Positions 1-8,018 of a stretch of 64,000 nucleotides of DNA are shown one piece after another. Every line of letters starts with the position of its first letter. Within the stretch, counting starts at the first letter, position 1. The DNA comes from an uncultured Flavobacteriaceae bacterium (GTDB lineage: Bacteria; Bacteroidota; Bacteroidia; Flavobacteriales; Flavobacteriaceae), in the NCBI GenBank assembly GCA_947487895.1, contig CANKYF010000002.1:62001-126000 (forward strand), given 5' to 3'. Under the pieces are notes generated by a model that was not told the origin of the DNA, did not search any database, and worked only from the letters and a program-made list of their open reading frames with translations. Position numbers and translations under genes: made by a program.

Positions 1-1
1 T

Positions 2-295
2 ATTTCAGCAGATGTTATAGATTTAAGAACACTTCAACCATTAGATGTTGAAACTATATATAATTCAGTTAAAAAAACTGGTAGAGCTATTATTCTTCAA
101 GAAGATACTATGTTTGGAGGGATAGCCAGTGATATTTCAGCATTAATAACAGAAAATTGTTTTGAGTTTCTAGATGCTCCAGTTAAGCGTGTTGCCAGTT
201 TAGATACACCCGTGCCTTTTGCTAAACAATTAGAACAAGGTTTTTTACCAAAACAAAGATTTGAAAAGGTTCTAAAAGAATTATTAGACTATTAG
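2..295 (+). CDS. 2-oxoacid dehydrogenase E1 beta region, C-terminal fragment
   Basis: The frame is open from the left edge, so only the last 97 codons are present. They encode a transketolase C-terminal domain: a DLRTLQPLD motif followed by a KKTGRAIILQED stretch, as in the beta part of branched-chain 2-oxoacid or pyruvate dehydrogenase E1. This domain supports E1 heterotetramer formation in the complex that makes acyl-CoA from 2-oxoacids in the cytoplasm. In Flavobacteriaceae the alpha and beta parts are often fused; the window edge prevents checking that here. The next gene starts one base after the stop, so the two are probably co-transcribed. The family is clear, the substrate is not. Confidence 0.85.
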   Translation: MSADVIDLRTLQPLDVETIYNSVKKTGRAIILQEDTMFGGIASDISALITENCFEFLDAPVKRVASLDTPVPFAKQLEQGFLPKQRFEKVLKELLDY

Positions 296-296
296 G

Positions 297-1172
297 ATGA
301 CTAGGTATTTTGAAGTTTTTAAAGACGCGTTTTTAGGTTCTGTAGATTGGACTTGGAATTCCATTGTTTTCAATGTACCCATTGAACAAAATTACTTTTG
401 GGGATTAATATTGATTTCCATATTGGTTTGGTTATTAGAAATAGCATTTCCCTGGCGAAAAGAACAAGCTATTTTTAGAAAAGATTTTTGGTTTGATGCA
501 TTATACATGTTCTTTAATTTTTTCATTTTCTCAATTGTAATAAGTGGTTTTTATGGCGTTATTGAATTATTGTTTTCTAATGCAGGATTAACAATTGAAT
601 CTTTAAAGTTAATAGATATCACTAAACTACCTTTTTGGGCAGCATTGTTGATTTTCTTTATAATTCAAGATTTTGTACAATGGTTTACACACGTATTATT
701 ACACAGATATGAATTTTTGTGGAGTTTTCATAAAGTACACCATTCAGTAAAAGAAATGGGCTTTGCAGCTCATTTACGTTATCATTGGATGGAAAATATT
801 TTCTACAAGCCTCTAAAGCTATTGGCCGTTATGTTAATAGGAGGTTTTGAACCCAAGCATGCATTTATTATACATTTCTTTGCTATTGCAATAGGACATC
901 TTAATCATGCAAATGTGAAGTTTACATATGGACCATTAAAATATATACTAAATAATCCGGTGATGCATTTATATCACCATGCCTACACGTTGCCGAAAGA
1001 GCATAGACATGGTGTTAATTTTGGAATTAGTCTTAGTTTATGGGACTACCTTTTTAAAACCAATTATATACCTGAAAGCGGTGGTAAAATAACCTTAGGA
1101 TATTCAGATGATTCTAAAATGCCTAAAAATTTCTTTGCACAATTGCTTTATGGCTTTAAAAAGAAAGACTAA
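297..1172 (+). CDS. Sterol desaturase / fatty acid hydroxylase family membrane protein
   Basis: This 291-residue integral membrane protein has several hydrophobic segments (about residues 35-50, 70-90, 112-130, 172-200). It carries the histidine clusters of the diiron hydroxylase superfamily: H132xxxH136, H145xxH148H149 and H224xxH227H228, with further His near 236-238. The family inserts oxygen into lipids such as sterols, carotenoids or fatty acids at the cytoplasmic membrane. It begins one base after the E1 gene and overlaps the convergent exbD gene by 4 bases. The substrate cannot be read from the sequence; a lipid or carotenoid is the usual expectation. Confidence 0.88.
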   Translation: MTRYFEVFKDAFLGSVDWTWNSIVFNVPIEQNYFWGLILISILVWLLEIAFPWRKEQAIFRKDFWFDALYMFFNFFIFSIVISGFYGVIELLFSNAGLTIESLKLIDITKLPFWAALLIFFIIQDFVQWFTHVLLHRYEFLWSFHKVHHSVKEMGFAAHLRYHWMENIFYKPLKLLAVMLIGGFEPKHAFIIHFFAIAIGHLNHANVKFTYGPLKYILNNPVMHLYHHAYTLPKEHRHGVNFGISLSLWDYLFKTNYIPESGGKITLGYSDDSKMPKNFFAQLLYGFKKKD

Positions 1173-1723
1173 TTGGTTTCTGCCTCTGATAACAAAAAGG
1201 GATATGCCGTTTTTACTTGTTTTAATTCTTCTTTCGTTAAATTATCAGTAGGCTTGTTAAATGTTTTCATAGCATAGGTGTTTCTTAGCTCGTAATATGC
1301 CTTTGTTAATTCGTTTTGAACAGCAATAAACTGTTTGTAACTTGTTTGTTTACCACTAACTAGAGAAATAACCGCTTCTTTTGGACTATCAGAAGAAGAT
1401 GCTACTTTTTGTCCATTGCAATAGTTACAAGATTCATCGCCATTGTTATCTAAGAAGTTTTTAGCCAATTCTTTTAGATTTTCTAACGAAACGATTTCGT
1501 TTTCAACCATGACTTGGTCATCGTTATTAATCATTACTGCAAGTATATTTCTATCATGAATATCTACTGTACAGGGTGGGTTAGGGCATAGTTTAGGTAA
1601 TAGCCTATTAATACCTGCATCTGTTGATACTGTTGCTGTAACTAAGAAAAAAATCAGTAATAAGAAAGCAATGTCTGCCATTGACCCTGCATTAATTTCG
1701 GGTCGAAATCTTAAATGTCTCAT
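1169..1723 (-). CDS. ExbD/TolR-type biopolymer transport protein
   Basis: This 184-residue protein starts with a short basic segment, then one membrane helix (about residues 13-33) containing the conserved Asp of the family in the MADIAFLLLIFF motif, then a periplasmic domain. ExbD works with ExbB as a proton-driven motor that energises TonB or gliding machinery at the inner membrane. The periplasmic part holds cysteine pairs (CPNPPC and CNYC), suggesting disulfides. No exbB lies beside it here, so its partner must be elsewhere or further upstream. On this strand it follows two related micro-ORFs and two hairpins, which may control it. Confidence 0.85.
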   Translation of the reverse strand: MRHLRFRPEINAGSMADIAFLLLIFFLVTATVSTDAGINRLLPKLCPNPPCTVDIHDRNILAVMINNDDQVMVENEIVSLENLKELAKNFLDNNGDESCNYCNGQKVASSSDSPKEAVISLVSGKQTSYKQFIAVQNELTKAYYELRNTYAMKTFNKPTDNLTKEELKQVKTAYPFLLSEAETN

Positions 1724-1825
1724 AAAATTATAGTTTAAATGTTAATGTGAAGACTCTCACAAAAACAATACCATAACTTATTGACTTAGATTCCTATTTC
1801 CATGGGAATGATTGCTTTATGGGAA

Positions 1826-1846
1826 GCACAACGCAAAACGTTGTGC
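1826..1846 (-). other. Hairpin between micro-ORF 2 and exbD
   Basis: An 8-bp inverted repeat GCACAACG / CGTTGTGC encloses a 5-base loop. It sits in the gap between the second micro-ORF and exbD. There is no T-run after it on either strand, so an RNA-structure or protein-binding role is as likely as termination. Confidence 0.45.
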
Positions 1847-1860
1847 AATTCTTTATGTAT

Positions 1861-1995
1861 TTAATGGGCGTATCGTTTAACACCTTTCCAAATAATAGTG
1901 TTAGATGTTCTAAAGTTTATTTGCCTTCTTGATAAGAATACATCTTCTTTTGTTAGATGATTTAATTGTTTTGATATGTATTGTAATGTTCGCAT
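1861..1995 (-). CDS. Micro-ORF 2, 44-residue basic peptide
   Basis: ATG at 1995, TAA at 1861. It encodes 44 residues beginning MRTLQYISKQ and ending IIWKGVKRYAH, rich in Lys and Arg with no signal peptide. Its last 20 residues align with the neighbouring 28-residue micro-ORF through a shared pattern Q-I-x3-(T)-SNT-x2/3-W-x3-KRY, and both start MRTL. Shared protein-level pattern in two adjacent frames is the main argument that both are translated. I do not recognise the family. It lies upstream of exbD on the same strand. Confidence 0.5.
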   Translation of the reverse strand: MRTLQYISKQLNHLTKEDVFLSRRQINFRTSNTIIWKGVKRYAH

Positions 1996-2019
1996 TTTGA
2001 TTGATGAAAGTTTAGGTTA

Positions 2020-2048
2020 AAAAGACGTTACTATCTGTAACGTCTTTT
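2020..2048 (-). terminator. Strong hairpin between the two micro-ORFs (terminator or attenuator-like)
   Basis: A 12-bp perfect stem (AAAAGACGTTAC / GTAACGTCTTTT) with a 5-base loop. On the minus strand the 3' arm runs into TTTTT, as in an intrinsic terminator. The stop codon of the 28-residue ORF lies in the loop, so a ribosome finishing that peptide would sit on the hairpin. This geometry fits either simple termination after the first peptide or translation-coupled attenuation of the second peptide and exbD. Confidence 0.65.
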
Positions 2049-2117
2049 GGTATTCCAGGTATAACTTCTAGTGTTACTTAATGTTCCTGAAATTTGATTG
2101 TTGTTTAAAGTTCTCAT
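2031..2117 (-). CDS. Micro-ORF 1, 28-residue basic peptide
   Basis: ATG at 2117, TAG at 2031. The product begins MRTLNNNQIS and ends NTKRRYR. It is related to the 44-residue peptide encoded just downstream by the shared MRTL start and the C-terminal QI-SNT-W-KRY pattern. The ORF ends inside a strong hairpin. About 40 bases upstream of the ATG there is a TTTATTTG sequence (2156-2163, minus strand), one base off the Bacteroidota -7 element. It could be a leader peptide, a small regulator or a structural micro-protein; no known family is recognised. Confidence 0.5.
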   Translation of the reverse strand: MRTLNNNQISGTLSNTRSYTWNTKRRYR

Positions 2118-2358
2118 GATTTTATGTTTTTTAATTGATTATACTAGATAGACGACAAATAAATTATTTTGTTACAGTACTATGCATTGCAAAGTAGTAA
2201 TTTAACAAATTTTAACAGTTTTTGTATGGTTTCAGTACGTAGTTAGACCTATTAAACAGATAAAATGTTGTTTGGGAATGGTTTTTGTGTTAAAACTTAA
2301 CAAAACGTATATTAGTAATTAAGAATATGGAATATATTTGAAAATAGGATTGCTATAA

Positions 2359-3048
2359 ATGATAATGAAGTACAAAACATATTTTATATTAATTCTTTTA
2401 GTAGTTTCTACAATAACTGTAGGAGCACAGATAGATTCTAAAAGAAAATCAATTTCTATACCAGCTGTTGAAAGTAAAAATGACTCTTTAGACGGTTCTC
2501 CGGTTACACCATCAAACAAAATAAAGAGCAAGGTAGATTTTAAAGACTTGAACGCAACAAAAAGTAATGTGCCTTTAAAAAGTTTTCCTAAAAAAGAACT
2601 GTCTATGTTTAAAGAAGAGTTTGGAAATCCTGGTGAATTATATGCAGATAGATTAAAAAAACACGAAAACTCAATAAAACAACAAGAAGGTTTAGGGACA
2701 AAAGGCAGTAAAGTAGATGTGTTTTTTGGAGAGCACAGAACGAAATCTAAAACCGTAAGGGTCATGTATAGAGACTATGGTTTGGAAGATGGTGATTTAG
2801 TAAGAGTATCTGTTAATGATGAAATCATAGTTTATAGAGCAGGGTTATCTAATGCCTTTAGTGGTTTTAAAATTGAATTAAAACCAGGTGTTAATAAAAT
2901 AGAGTTCTTGGCTTTAGATGAAGGTTATGCACTACCTAATACGGCTCATTTTAGAATTGTGGATGAAGACAATAAAATTGTTGCTGCCGATTTATGGGCG
3001 CTTTCTATTAATGTAAAAGGAACGGTTAATATTTTTAGAGAACAATAA
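2359..3048 (+). CDS. Secreted or periplasmic protein of unknown function
   Basis: 229 residues starting with a signal peptide (hydrophobic residues about 8-22, likely cut after VGAQ). The next hundred residues are polar and lysine-rich. The C-terminal half (about residues 113-225) looks like a beta-rich domain with motifs such as VRVMYRDYGLEDGD and LKPGVNKIEFLALDEGYALPNTA, resembling a domain repeatedly seen in Bacteroidota secreted proteins that I cannot name. The start I use at MIMKYK could also be the second Met (2365). It stands alone between the micro-ORF region and a convergent reductase gene 4 bases away. Confidence 0.7.
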   Translation: MIMKYKTYFILILLVVSTITVGAQIDSKRKSISIPAVESKNDSLDGSPVTPSNKIKSKVDFKDLNATKSNVPLKSFPKKELSMFKEEFGNPGELYADRLKKHENSIKQQEGLGTKGSKVDVFFGEHRTKSKTVRVMYRDYGLEDGDLVRVSVNDEIIVYRAGLSNAFSGFKIELKPGVNKIEFLALDEGYALPNTAHFRIVDEDNKIVAADLWALSINVKGTVNIFREQ

Positions 3049-3051
3049 AAT

Positions 3052-4086
3052 TTAATCAACAATAGTCTCAATCAACTTTAATTCTTCATTGGAAAATTCT
3101 AAATTATCTAAAGCTTTTAAATTTTCTTTTAATTGATTTGCAGAACTAGCACCTAATAAAACAGAAGCTACAGTTGATTTTCTAAGTATCCAAGCTATTG
3201 CCATTTGAGACAATTTTTGTCCGCGCTCTTCGGCTATATCATTTAGCTTTTGAATCTTTTCAATATTACTATTTACTGTATCAGAATCTAAATAAGATAA
3301 ACTTTTAGCAGCTCTTGAGCCTTCAGGTATGCCGTTAATATATTTATCAGTTAACATTCCTTGTGCTAAAGGTGAAAATGCAATACAGCCAACACCATTA
3401 GTTTCTAAAGTATCTAGTAAACCATCTTCTACCCATCTATCAAACATTGAATATCTTGCTTGATGCAAAATAAACGGCACATTTAAGTCTTTTAACAATG
3501 TAGCTGCTTTTTGAGTTTCTTCAGGTTTGTAATTAGAAATACCAACATATAACGCTTTTCCTTGGCGAACTATATCTGCTAAAGCCCCCATAGTTTCTTC
3601 TAAAGGTGTATTAGGGTCTGGCCTATGGTGATAGAAAATATCAACATAATCTAATCCCATTCGCTTTAAACTTTGGTCTAAACTAGAAATTAAGTATTTT
3701 CTAGATCCCCAGTTACCATAAGGACCTGGCCACATATCATAACCTGCTTTTGTAGCAATGAATAATTCGTCTCTATAATTTTTAAAATCTTGTTTAAAAA
3801 TGGTACCAAAATTCTCTTCAGCAGAACCATAAGGAGGCCCATAATTATTTGCTAAATCAAAATGGGTAATACCAGAGTCAAATGAGCAACGAAGAATCTC
3901 TCTGCCGTTTTGAATACTATCTATAAAACCGAAATTATGCCATAAACCAATAGAAATAGCAGGTAATAACACACCACTTTTACCGGTTCTGTTATATTTC
4001 ATAGAATCATACCGCCCCTGAGACGCTTGATATTCTTTAACTCCAGATTTATCGTTGATTTGCATACAAAGTTTTTTAGCGTACAC
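3052..4086 (-). CDS. Aldo/keto reductase, YghZ-like
   Basis: A full-length cytoplasmic NADPH-dependent aldo/keto reductase. The sequence closely follows E. coli YghZ (L-glyceraldehyde 3-phosphate reductase): LPAISIGLWHNFG near the N-terminus, then DLANNYGPPYGSAEENFG with the catalytic Tyr, TKAGYDMWPGPYG with the catalytic Lys, and YHHRPDPNTPLEE with the active-site His. The C-terminus carries the cofactor-binding LLGASSANQLKEN segment. The first seven residues of the 344-residue frame may not be translated; a Met at residue 8 (MQINDKSG) is the better homology start. Proposed role: reduction of reactive sugar-derived aldehydes. There is no obvious operon partner. Confidence 0.9.
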   Translation of the reverse strand: MYAKKLCMQINDKSGVKEYQASQGRYDSMKYNRTGKSGVLLPAISIGLWHNFGFIDSIQNGREILRCSFDSGITHFDLANNYGPPYGSAEENFGTIFKQDFKNYRDELFIATKAGYDMWPGPYGNWGSRKYLISSLDQSLKRMGLDYVDIFYHHRPDPNTPLEETMGALADIVRQGKALYVGISNYKPEETQKAATLLKDLNVPFILHQARYSMFDRWVEDGLLDTLETNGVGCIAFSPLAQGMLTDKYINGIPEGSRAAKSLSYLDSDTVNSNIEKIQKLNDIAEERGQKLSQMAIAWILRKSTVASVLLGASSANQLKENLKALDNLEFSNEELKLIETIVD

Positions 4087-4112
4087 AAAAATAGAAATAA
4101 AATCTACCTAAC

Positions 4113-5432
4113 CTAATTAGTAATGTTTTGTAACTCTGAAATTAGCATATCTTTAACTATACTGTCAGAATTGCCCAGTGGTAGTTGATTAGCATTTAAA
4201 AGATTTGGAGTTTCTAAAGGGTTTTCAGTTAAATCAAATAAAGCTTCTGTACCATCTCCAAATAAAATATACTTATGTGTCGTGTTTCTAATAGTTACGT
4301 CTGATGTTCCATCGTCATTTCCAACTTCAGTATACACATAATCTCTAGAAGTTGCATTTTCACTTGTTAACAAACCCTTAAAACTTATGCTATTATGAAT
4401 TTCTGTTGTACCAGTCTCTGCAATGTCTGCAATAGTGGCAAATAAATCTGTGGTGTTAATTAAAGCGTTTTCAGAGCTGTTCATTCTACTAACATTTTTT
4501 CCAGAAACAATCATAGGCACATTTACTCCTCCTTGATATACACTGCCTTTAGATCTTCTAGAATTGTATACTTGTGTGACTTGATTTGGGGAGCCGTTAT
4601 CTCCTACAAAAATGATGATAGTGTTCTCTCTTTCATCTAGTGTCATGGAATCAAGAAGCCTTCCTATTTCCGTATCCATAGCTTCTAAGGCTGCCATATA
4701 ATAGGGAAGAGGGTTGCTATCAATATTATTTTGATCTGTGGAAAGTGATCCCTGTGAGTGTAAATTTGCAGGTGGTAAATGAAATGGAGTATGAGGTGCA
4801 TTGTAGGCTAACCAAAGGAACCAAGGTTTTGTTTGATTATCTAGCCAATTAATAGCTAAATCGGTTAATTTACTTGTAACATATTCTGAAGATGTTGATG
4901 TTGTTCCATTAGTATTCAATGTCCAATTTGTATATGAAGGCACACCACCACCTGTGGTTCCTGCAAAATAAGTAACACCCATATCATTTGGATGAGATGC
5001 TGTTCTTGATAAATGCCATTTACCAATCACTGCGTGTTCATAAGCTTCGTTGGTATTATTATCTAAATATTTTTGAATAGAGACTTCAGAAGTAGATAAA
5101 GGGTCATCAACTTTTAAAACATTCGTGTGAATGCCATATTTTCCAGTAAGAATCCCTGCTCGTGTTGGAGTACAAGTTGGGTTAGACCAAACATTATTAA
5201 AGGTTACTCCTGTGTTCATTAATGTTTGTAGATGTGGCATACTAGGTTTTATTGTTCCAATATCATATCCAGGACAAGCGTCTAAACCAAAATCATCTGC
5301 AATAATTAAGAGTATGTTAGGTTTGGTTTGTGCTTCGTTTTCAAGATGATCATTATCGCTAACATCTTCAATATTAGAACTACAAGTGCTAAAAAGTACC
5401 ATAAAACTGAAAGCGAAAATAATTTGTTTCAT
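4113..5432 (-). CDS. Sulfatase lipoprotein (formylglycine type)
   Basis: 439 residues. A lipoprotein-like signal ends at Cys17 (LFSTCSSN), which predicts attachment to the envelope. The alkaline phosphatase/sulfatase fold begins with PNILLIIADDFG (metal ligands Asp46, Asp47). C87-T-P-T-R91 fits the C-x-P-x-R motif whose Cys is converted to formylglycine, followed by AGILTGKYG. Further metal-site sequence appears in IIFVGDNGS. Marine Flavobacteriia use such enzymes to desulfate algal polysaccharides. No glycoside hydrolase, SusC/D pair or maturase is next to it, so the substrate is open and it is not part of a visible utilisation locus here. Confidence 0.9.
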   Translation of the reverse strand: MKQIIFAFSFMVLFSTCSSNIEDVSDNDHLENEAQTKPNILLIIADDFGLDACPGYDIGTIKPSMPHLQTLMNTGVTFNNVWSNPTCTPTRAGILTGKYGIHTNVLKVDDPLSTSEVSIQKYLDNNTNEAYEHAVIGKWHLSRTASHPNDMGVTYFAGTTGGGVPSYTNWTLNTNGTTSTSSEYVTSKLTDLAINWLDNQTKPWFLWLAYNAPHTPFHLPPANLHSQGSLSTDQNNIDSNPLPYYMAALEAMDTEIGRLLDSMTLDERENTIIIFVGDNGSPNQVTQVYNSRRSKGSVYQGGVNVPMIVSGKNVSRMNSSENALINTTDLFATIADIAETGTTEIHNSISFKGLLTSENATSRDYVYTEVGNDDGTSDVTIRNTTHKYILFGDGTEALFDLTENPLETPNLLNANQLPLGNSDSIVKDMLISELQNITN

Positions 5433-5530
5433 ACCAATTGTTTTTCTTTAAGACTTATACTTTTTTTAATGGTTTAAAATTTAGTTAATATTTTTAATAA
5501 AAACATTCTTCTAAAACGCTTTAAAGATGT

Positions 5531-5538
5531 TATTTTTG
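5531..5538 (+). promoter_or_regulatory. Candidate -7 element for the helicase gene
   Basis: TATTTTTG matches the Bacteroidota TAnnTTTG consensus and lies 20 bases before the ATG of the SF2 helicase. I see no clear TTG at the expected distance upstream, so the support is partial. Confidence 0.35.
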
Positions 5539-5558
5539 CAGACGTCAAAATTATTTGC

Positions 5559-7112
5559 ATGTCTGTAACTCAAATCGAATTAGAAGAAAGAAAAGCTGGT
5601 AAAGACCTTTATAGCTACCAAAAGGGAGCCATTGATAAAATTTTTAAAAGCTTTGATGAATCTCGCTCCGATTATCATTTATTATATCAATTACCAACAG
5701 GAGGAGGAAAAACCGTAATTTTTTCTGAAATAGTTAGGCAATACCTTAAAACACATAAGAAAAAGGTACTTGTTATGACACACAGAATAGAGTTATGTAG
5801 ACAAACTTCTAGTGTGTTAACTGAGTTTGGCGTAGATAATAAAGTTGTAGATAGTAAAGCAAACTTAGAAGATCAAGCAGATTATTCTTGTTTTGTTGCT
5901 ATGGTGGAAACCCTGAACAATAGATTAAATGATGACAAATTAGATATTTCTGATATTGGTTTAGTAATTATTGATGAGGCTCACTATAACTCATTTACAA
6001 AACTATTCAAGTTTTTTAGTGAGTGTTTCATTCTGGGAGTTACAGCCACACCTTTGAGTTCCAGTATTGAGTTACCAATGACTGATAATTATGATGAATT
6101 AATTGTAGGTGAAAGTATAGAGTCTTTAATTAGTAATGGATTTTTGGCAAGAGCCGAAATGTTTAGTTACAATGTAGGCTTAACATCTTTAGTGGTTGGA
6201 GCAAATGGAGATTATACTGTAAAATCTTCGGAAGATTTATATACGGACGATAATATGCTTTCTAAGCTTGTAAGGGCTTATGAAGAACGATGTAAGGGTA
6301 AAAAGACATTGATTTTCAATAACGGAATCAATACGTCTTTACATGTTTATGACACCTTTAGAAGAGGTGGTTATCCTGTTGCGCATTTAGATAATACAAA
6401 TTCTAAGAAAGAAAGAGCTCAAATATTACAGTGGTTTAAAGAGACACCAGATGCAATTTTAACTTCGGTAAGTATCTTAACTACTGGGTTTGATGAACCA
6501 ACAGTAGAAAGCATCATTTTAAATAGAGCGACAAAATCGTTGACACTCTATTATCAAATGATTGGTAGAGGGTCTCGTGTTTTAGAAAATAAAAAGACAT
6601 TTCAAGTAATAGACTTAGGGAATAACTTCCACAGATTTGGCCCATGGGGAGATAATTTAGATTGGCAACGCATATTTAGATCTCCTAATTACTACTTAGA
6701 TTCATTGTTAAGTGATGAAGAATTAGAAAGTAATTTTAGGTATGAAATGCCAGATGATTTAAGAGCTGAGTTTGGCAACTCTAAAGAAGTGTATTTTGAT
6801 GTTCAAAAGACCTATGTAGAATCTATTAGGGCAGGAGAATCATCAAAAGTAGTTTTAGAGCGTTCTATAGCTCAACATGCTAAAATATGTATTGAGAACA
6901 GTGAAGATGTTTATGATGCACTTACGTTGGCAAGAAAGCTTGGAGATGATATAGATTTTAGAATTGGACGCTATACAAAATGTATTAGTAAGAGTACTTT
7001 TAATTTTGTAGAATGGTTAAAAGGAGAATATCGTAAAAAATTAAACTCTTATTTGCGCTCCAATTTTGATGAAGTATTTGAACAGATTCATGGTTATCCA
7101 CCAGAAGATTAA
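5559..7112 (+). CDS. DEAD/DEAH-box helicase (SF2)
   Basis: 517 residues with the SF2 motor complete: motif I LPTGGGKT (residues 45-52), motif II DEAH (139-142), TAT of motif III (162-164), and motif VI QMIGRGSR (333-340), with ILTTGFDEP as motif V. This arrangement is like the RecQ/SSL2-type DNA helicase family of Bacteroidota (ERCC3/XPB-like restriction-type helicases). The 150 C-terminal residues are not recognised and may bind nucleic acid. It is expected to unwind DNA or RNA with ATP in the cytoplasm. No nuclease or methyltransferase sits next to it, so I do not call it a defence gene. Confidence 0.88.
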   Translation: MSVTQIELEERKAGKDLYSYQKGAIDKIFKSFDESRSDYHLLYQLPTGGGKTVIFSEIVRQYLKTHKKKVLVMTHRIELCRQTSSVLTEFGVDNKVVDSKANLEDQADYSCFVAMVETLNNRLNDDKLDISDIGLVIIDEAHYNSFTKLFKFFSECFILGVTATPLSSSIELPMTDNYDELIVGESIESLISNGFLARAEMFSYNVGLTSLVVGANGDYTVKSSEDLYTDDNMLSKLVRAYEERCKGKKTLIFNNGINTSLHVYDTFRRGGYPVAHLDNTNSKKERAQILQWFKETPDAILTSVSILTTGFDEPTVESIILNRATKSLTLYYQMIGRGSRVLENKKTFQVIDLGNNFHRFGPWGDNLDWQRIFRSPNYYLDSLLSDEELESNFRYEMPDDLRAEFGNSKEVYFDVQKTYVESIRAGESSKVVLERSIAQHAKICIENSEDVYDALTLARKLGDDIDFRIGRYTKCISKSTFNFVEWLKGEYRKKLNSYLRSNFDEVFEQIHGYPPED

Positions 7113-7144
7113 GAGGCTACGGTTAACATAAATACCATATTTTA

Positions 7145-7993
7145 TTGGATTTTAAGAAGGCTTTAAAATTTATGCTTTTTAGTACATTGTCTTTTGCATG
7201 TATGAATAGTATAGTAAAACATCTAACCCATATTAGTGCTTTTCAAATAGTCTTTTTTAGATCTTTAGGAACTCTTTTAATTACCTTAACATTAATACTT
7301 AAAAATAGAATACCCTTTTTAGGCAATAATAAAAAACTTCTGGTATTAAGAGGATTAGTTGGTGTTACTTCTATGACATTTTTTTTTATGTCTGTAAAAT
7401 ACTTACCAATAGCAACGGCAGTTTCTTTAAGATATATAGCCCCAATTTTTGCAGCTATATTTGCCGTTTTTCTTTTAAAAGAAAGCATTAAGCCTATTCA
7501 ATGGTTGTTTTTCGCAATGGCTTTTGGAGGTGTAGTTATTTTAAAAGGTTTTGATAACCAAGTGAGTGTAACTGGGCTTATTTTAGTTTTTATCTCTGCA
7601 ATATTTAGTGGTTTAGTATACGTGCTACTAAGTAAAATAGGAAATACAGAGCATCCGTTGGTTGTTGTTAATTACTTTATGGTTATTTCTGTTATAATAG
7701 GCGGTATTCTATCAATTAGAACATGGGTAAATCCTATTGGAATTGAATGGGGACTGTTCTTTGGTTTAGGAGTTTTTGGGTATTTTGGTCAATTGTTTAT
7801 GACTAAAGCCTTCCATACAGTTTCTTCTGCAAGTCAAATAGCTCCTTTAAAGTATTTAGAAACTATTTTTACTTTATTATTCGGAATTTTTATTTTTTCC
7901 GAAGTTTATACTTTTCTAAGTATATTGGGCATCGTTTTAATAATTACAGGTCTCATTTTAAACGCAAAATTTAAAGCTAAGGTGAATTCTTAG
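7145..7993 (+). CDS. EamA/DMT-family transporter
   Basis: 282 residues, nearly all hydrophobic, in ten predicted membrane helices arranged as two EamA repeats. It is a drug/metabolite transporter of the inner membrane; the substrate is unknown. The frame starts with TTG at 7145 (product MDFKKALKFMLFSTLSF), which fits the usual short N-terminus of the family; the alternative ATG at codon 9 would remove the basic residues before helix 1. It follows the helicase by 32 bases and precedes the GT9 gene by 25, so read-through is possible. Confidence 0.85.
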   Translation: MDFKKALKFMLFSTLSFACMNSIVKHLTHISAFQIVFFRSLGTLLITLTLILKNRIPFLGNNKKLLVLRGLVGVTSMTFFFMSVKYLPIATAVSLRYIAPIFAAIFAVFLLKESIKPIQWLFFAMAFGGVVILKGFDNQVSVTGLILVFISAIFSGLVYVLLSKIGNTEHPLVVVNYFMVISVIIGGILSIRTWVNPIGIEWGLFFGLGVFGYFGQLFMTKAFHTVSSASQIAPLKYLETIFTLLFGIFIFSEVYTFLSILGIVLIITGLILNAKFKAKVNS

Positions 7994-8018
7994 TTTATAA
8001 AAAAACAATAAACTTTTT

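Noticed and set aside
1826-1846. Classical terminator for micro-ORF 2
   Set aside because: No T-run follows on the minus strand, so only a hairpin is claimed.
5559-7112. Helicase as part of a phage defence system
   Set aside because: No nuclease, methyltransferase or other defence partner lies next to it; neighbours are a lipoprotein sulfatase and a transporter.
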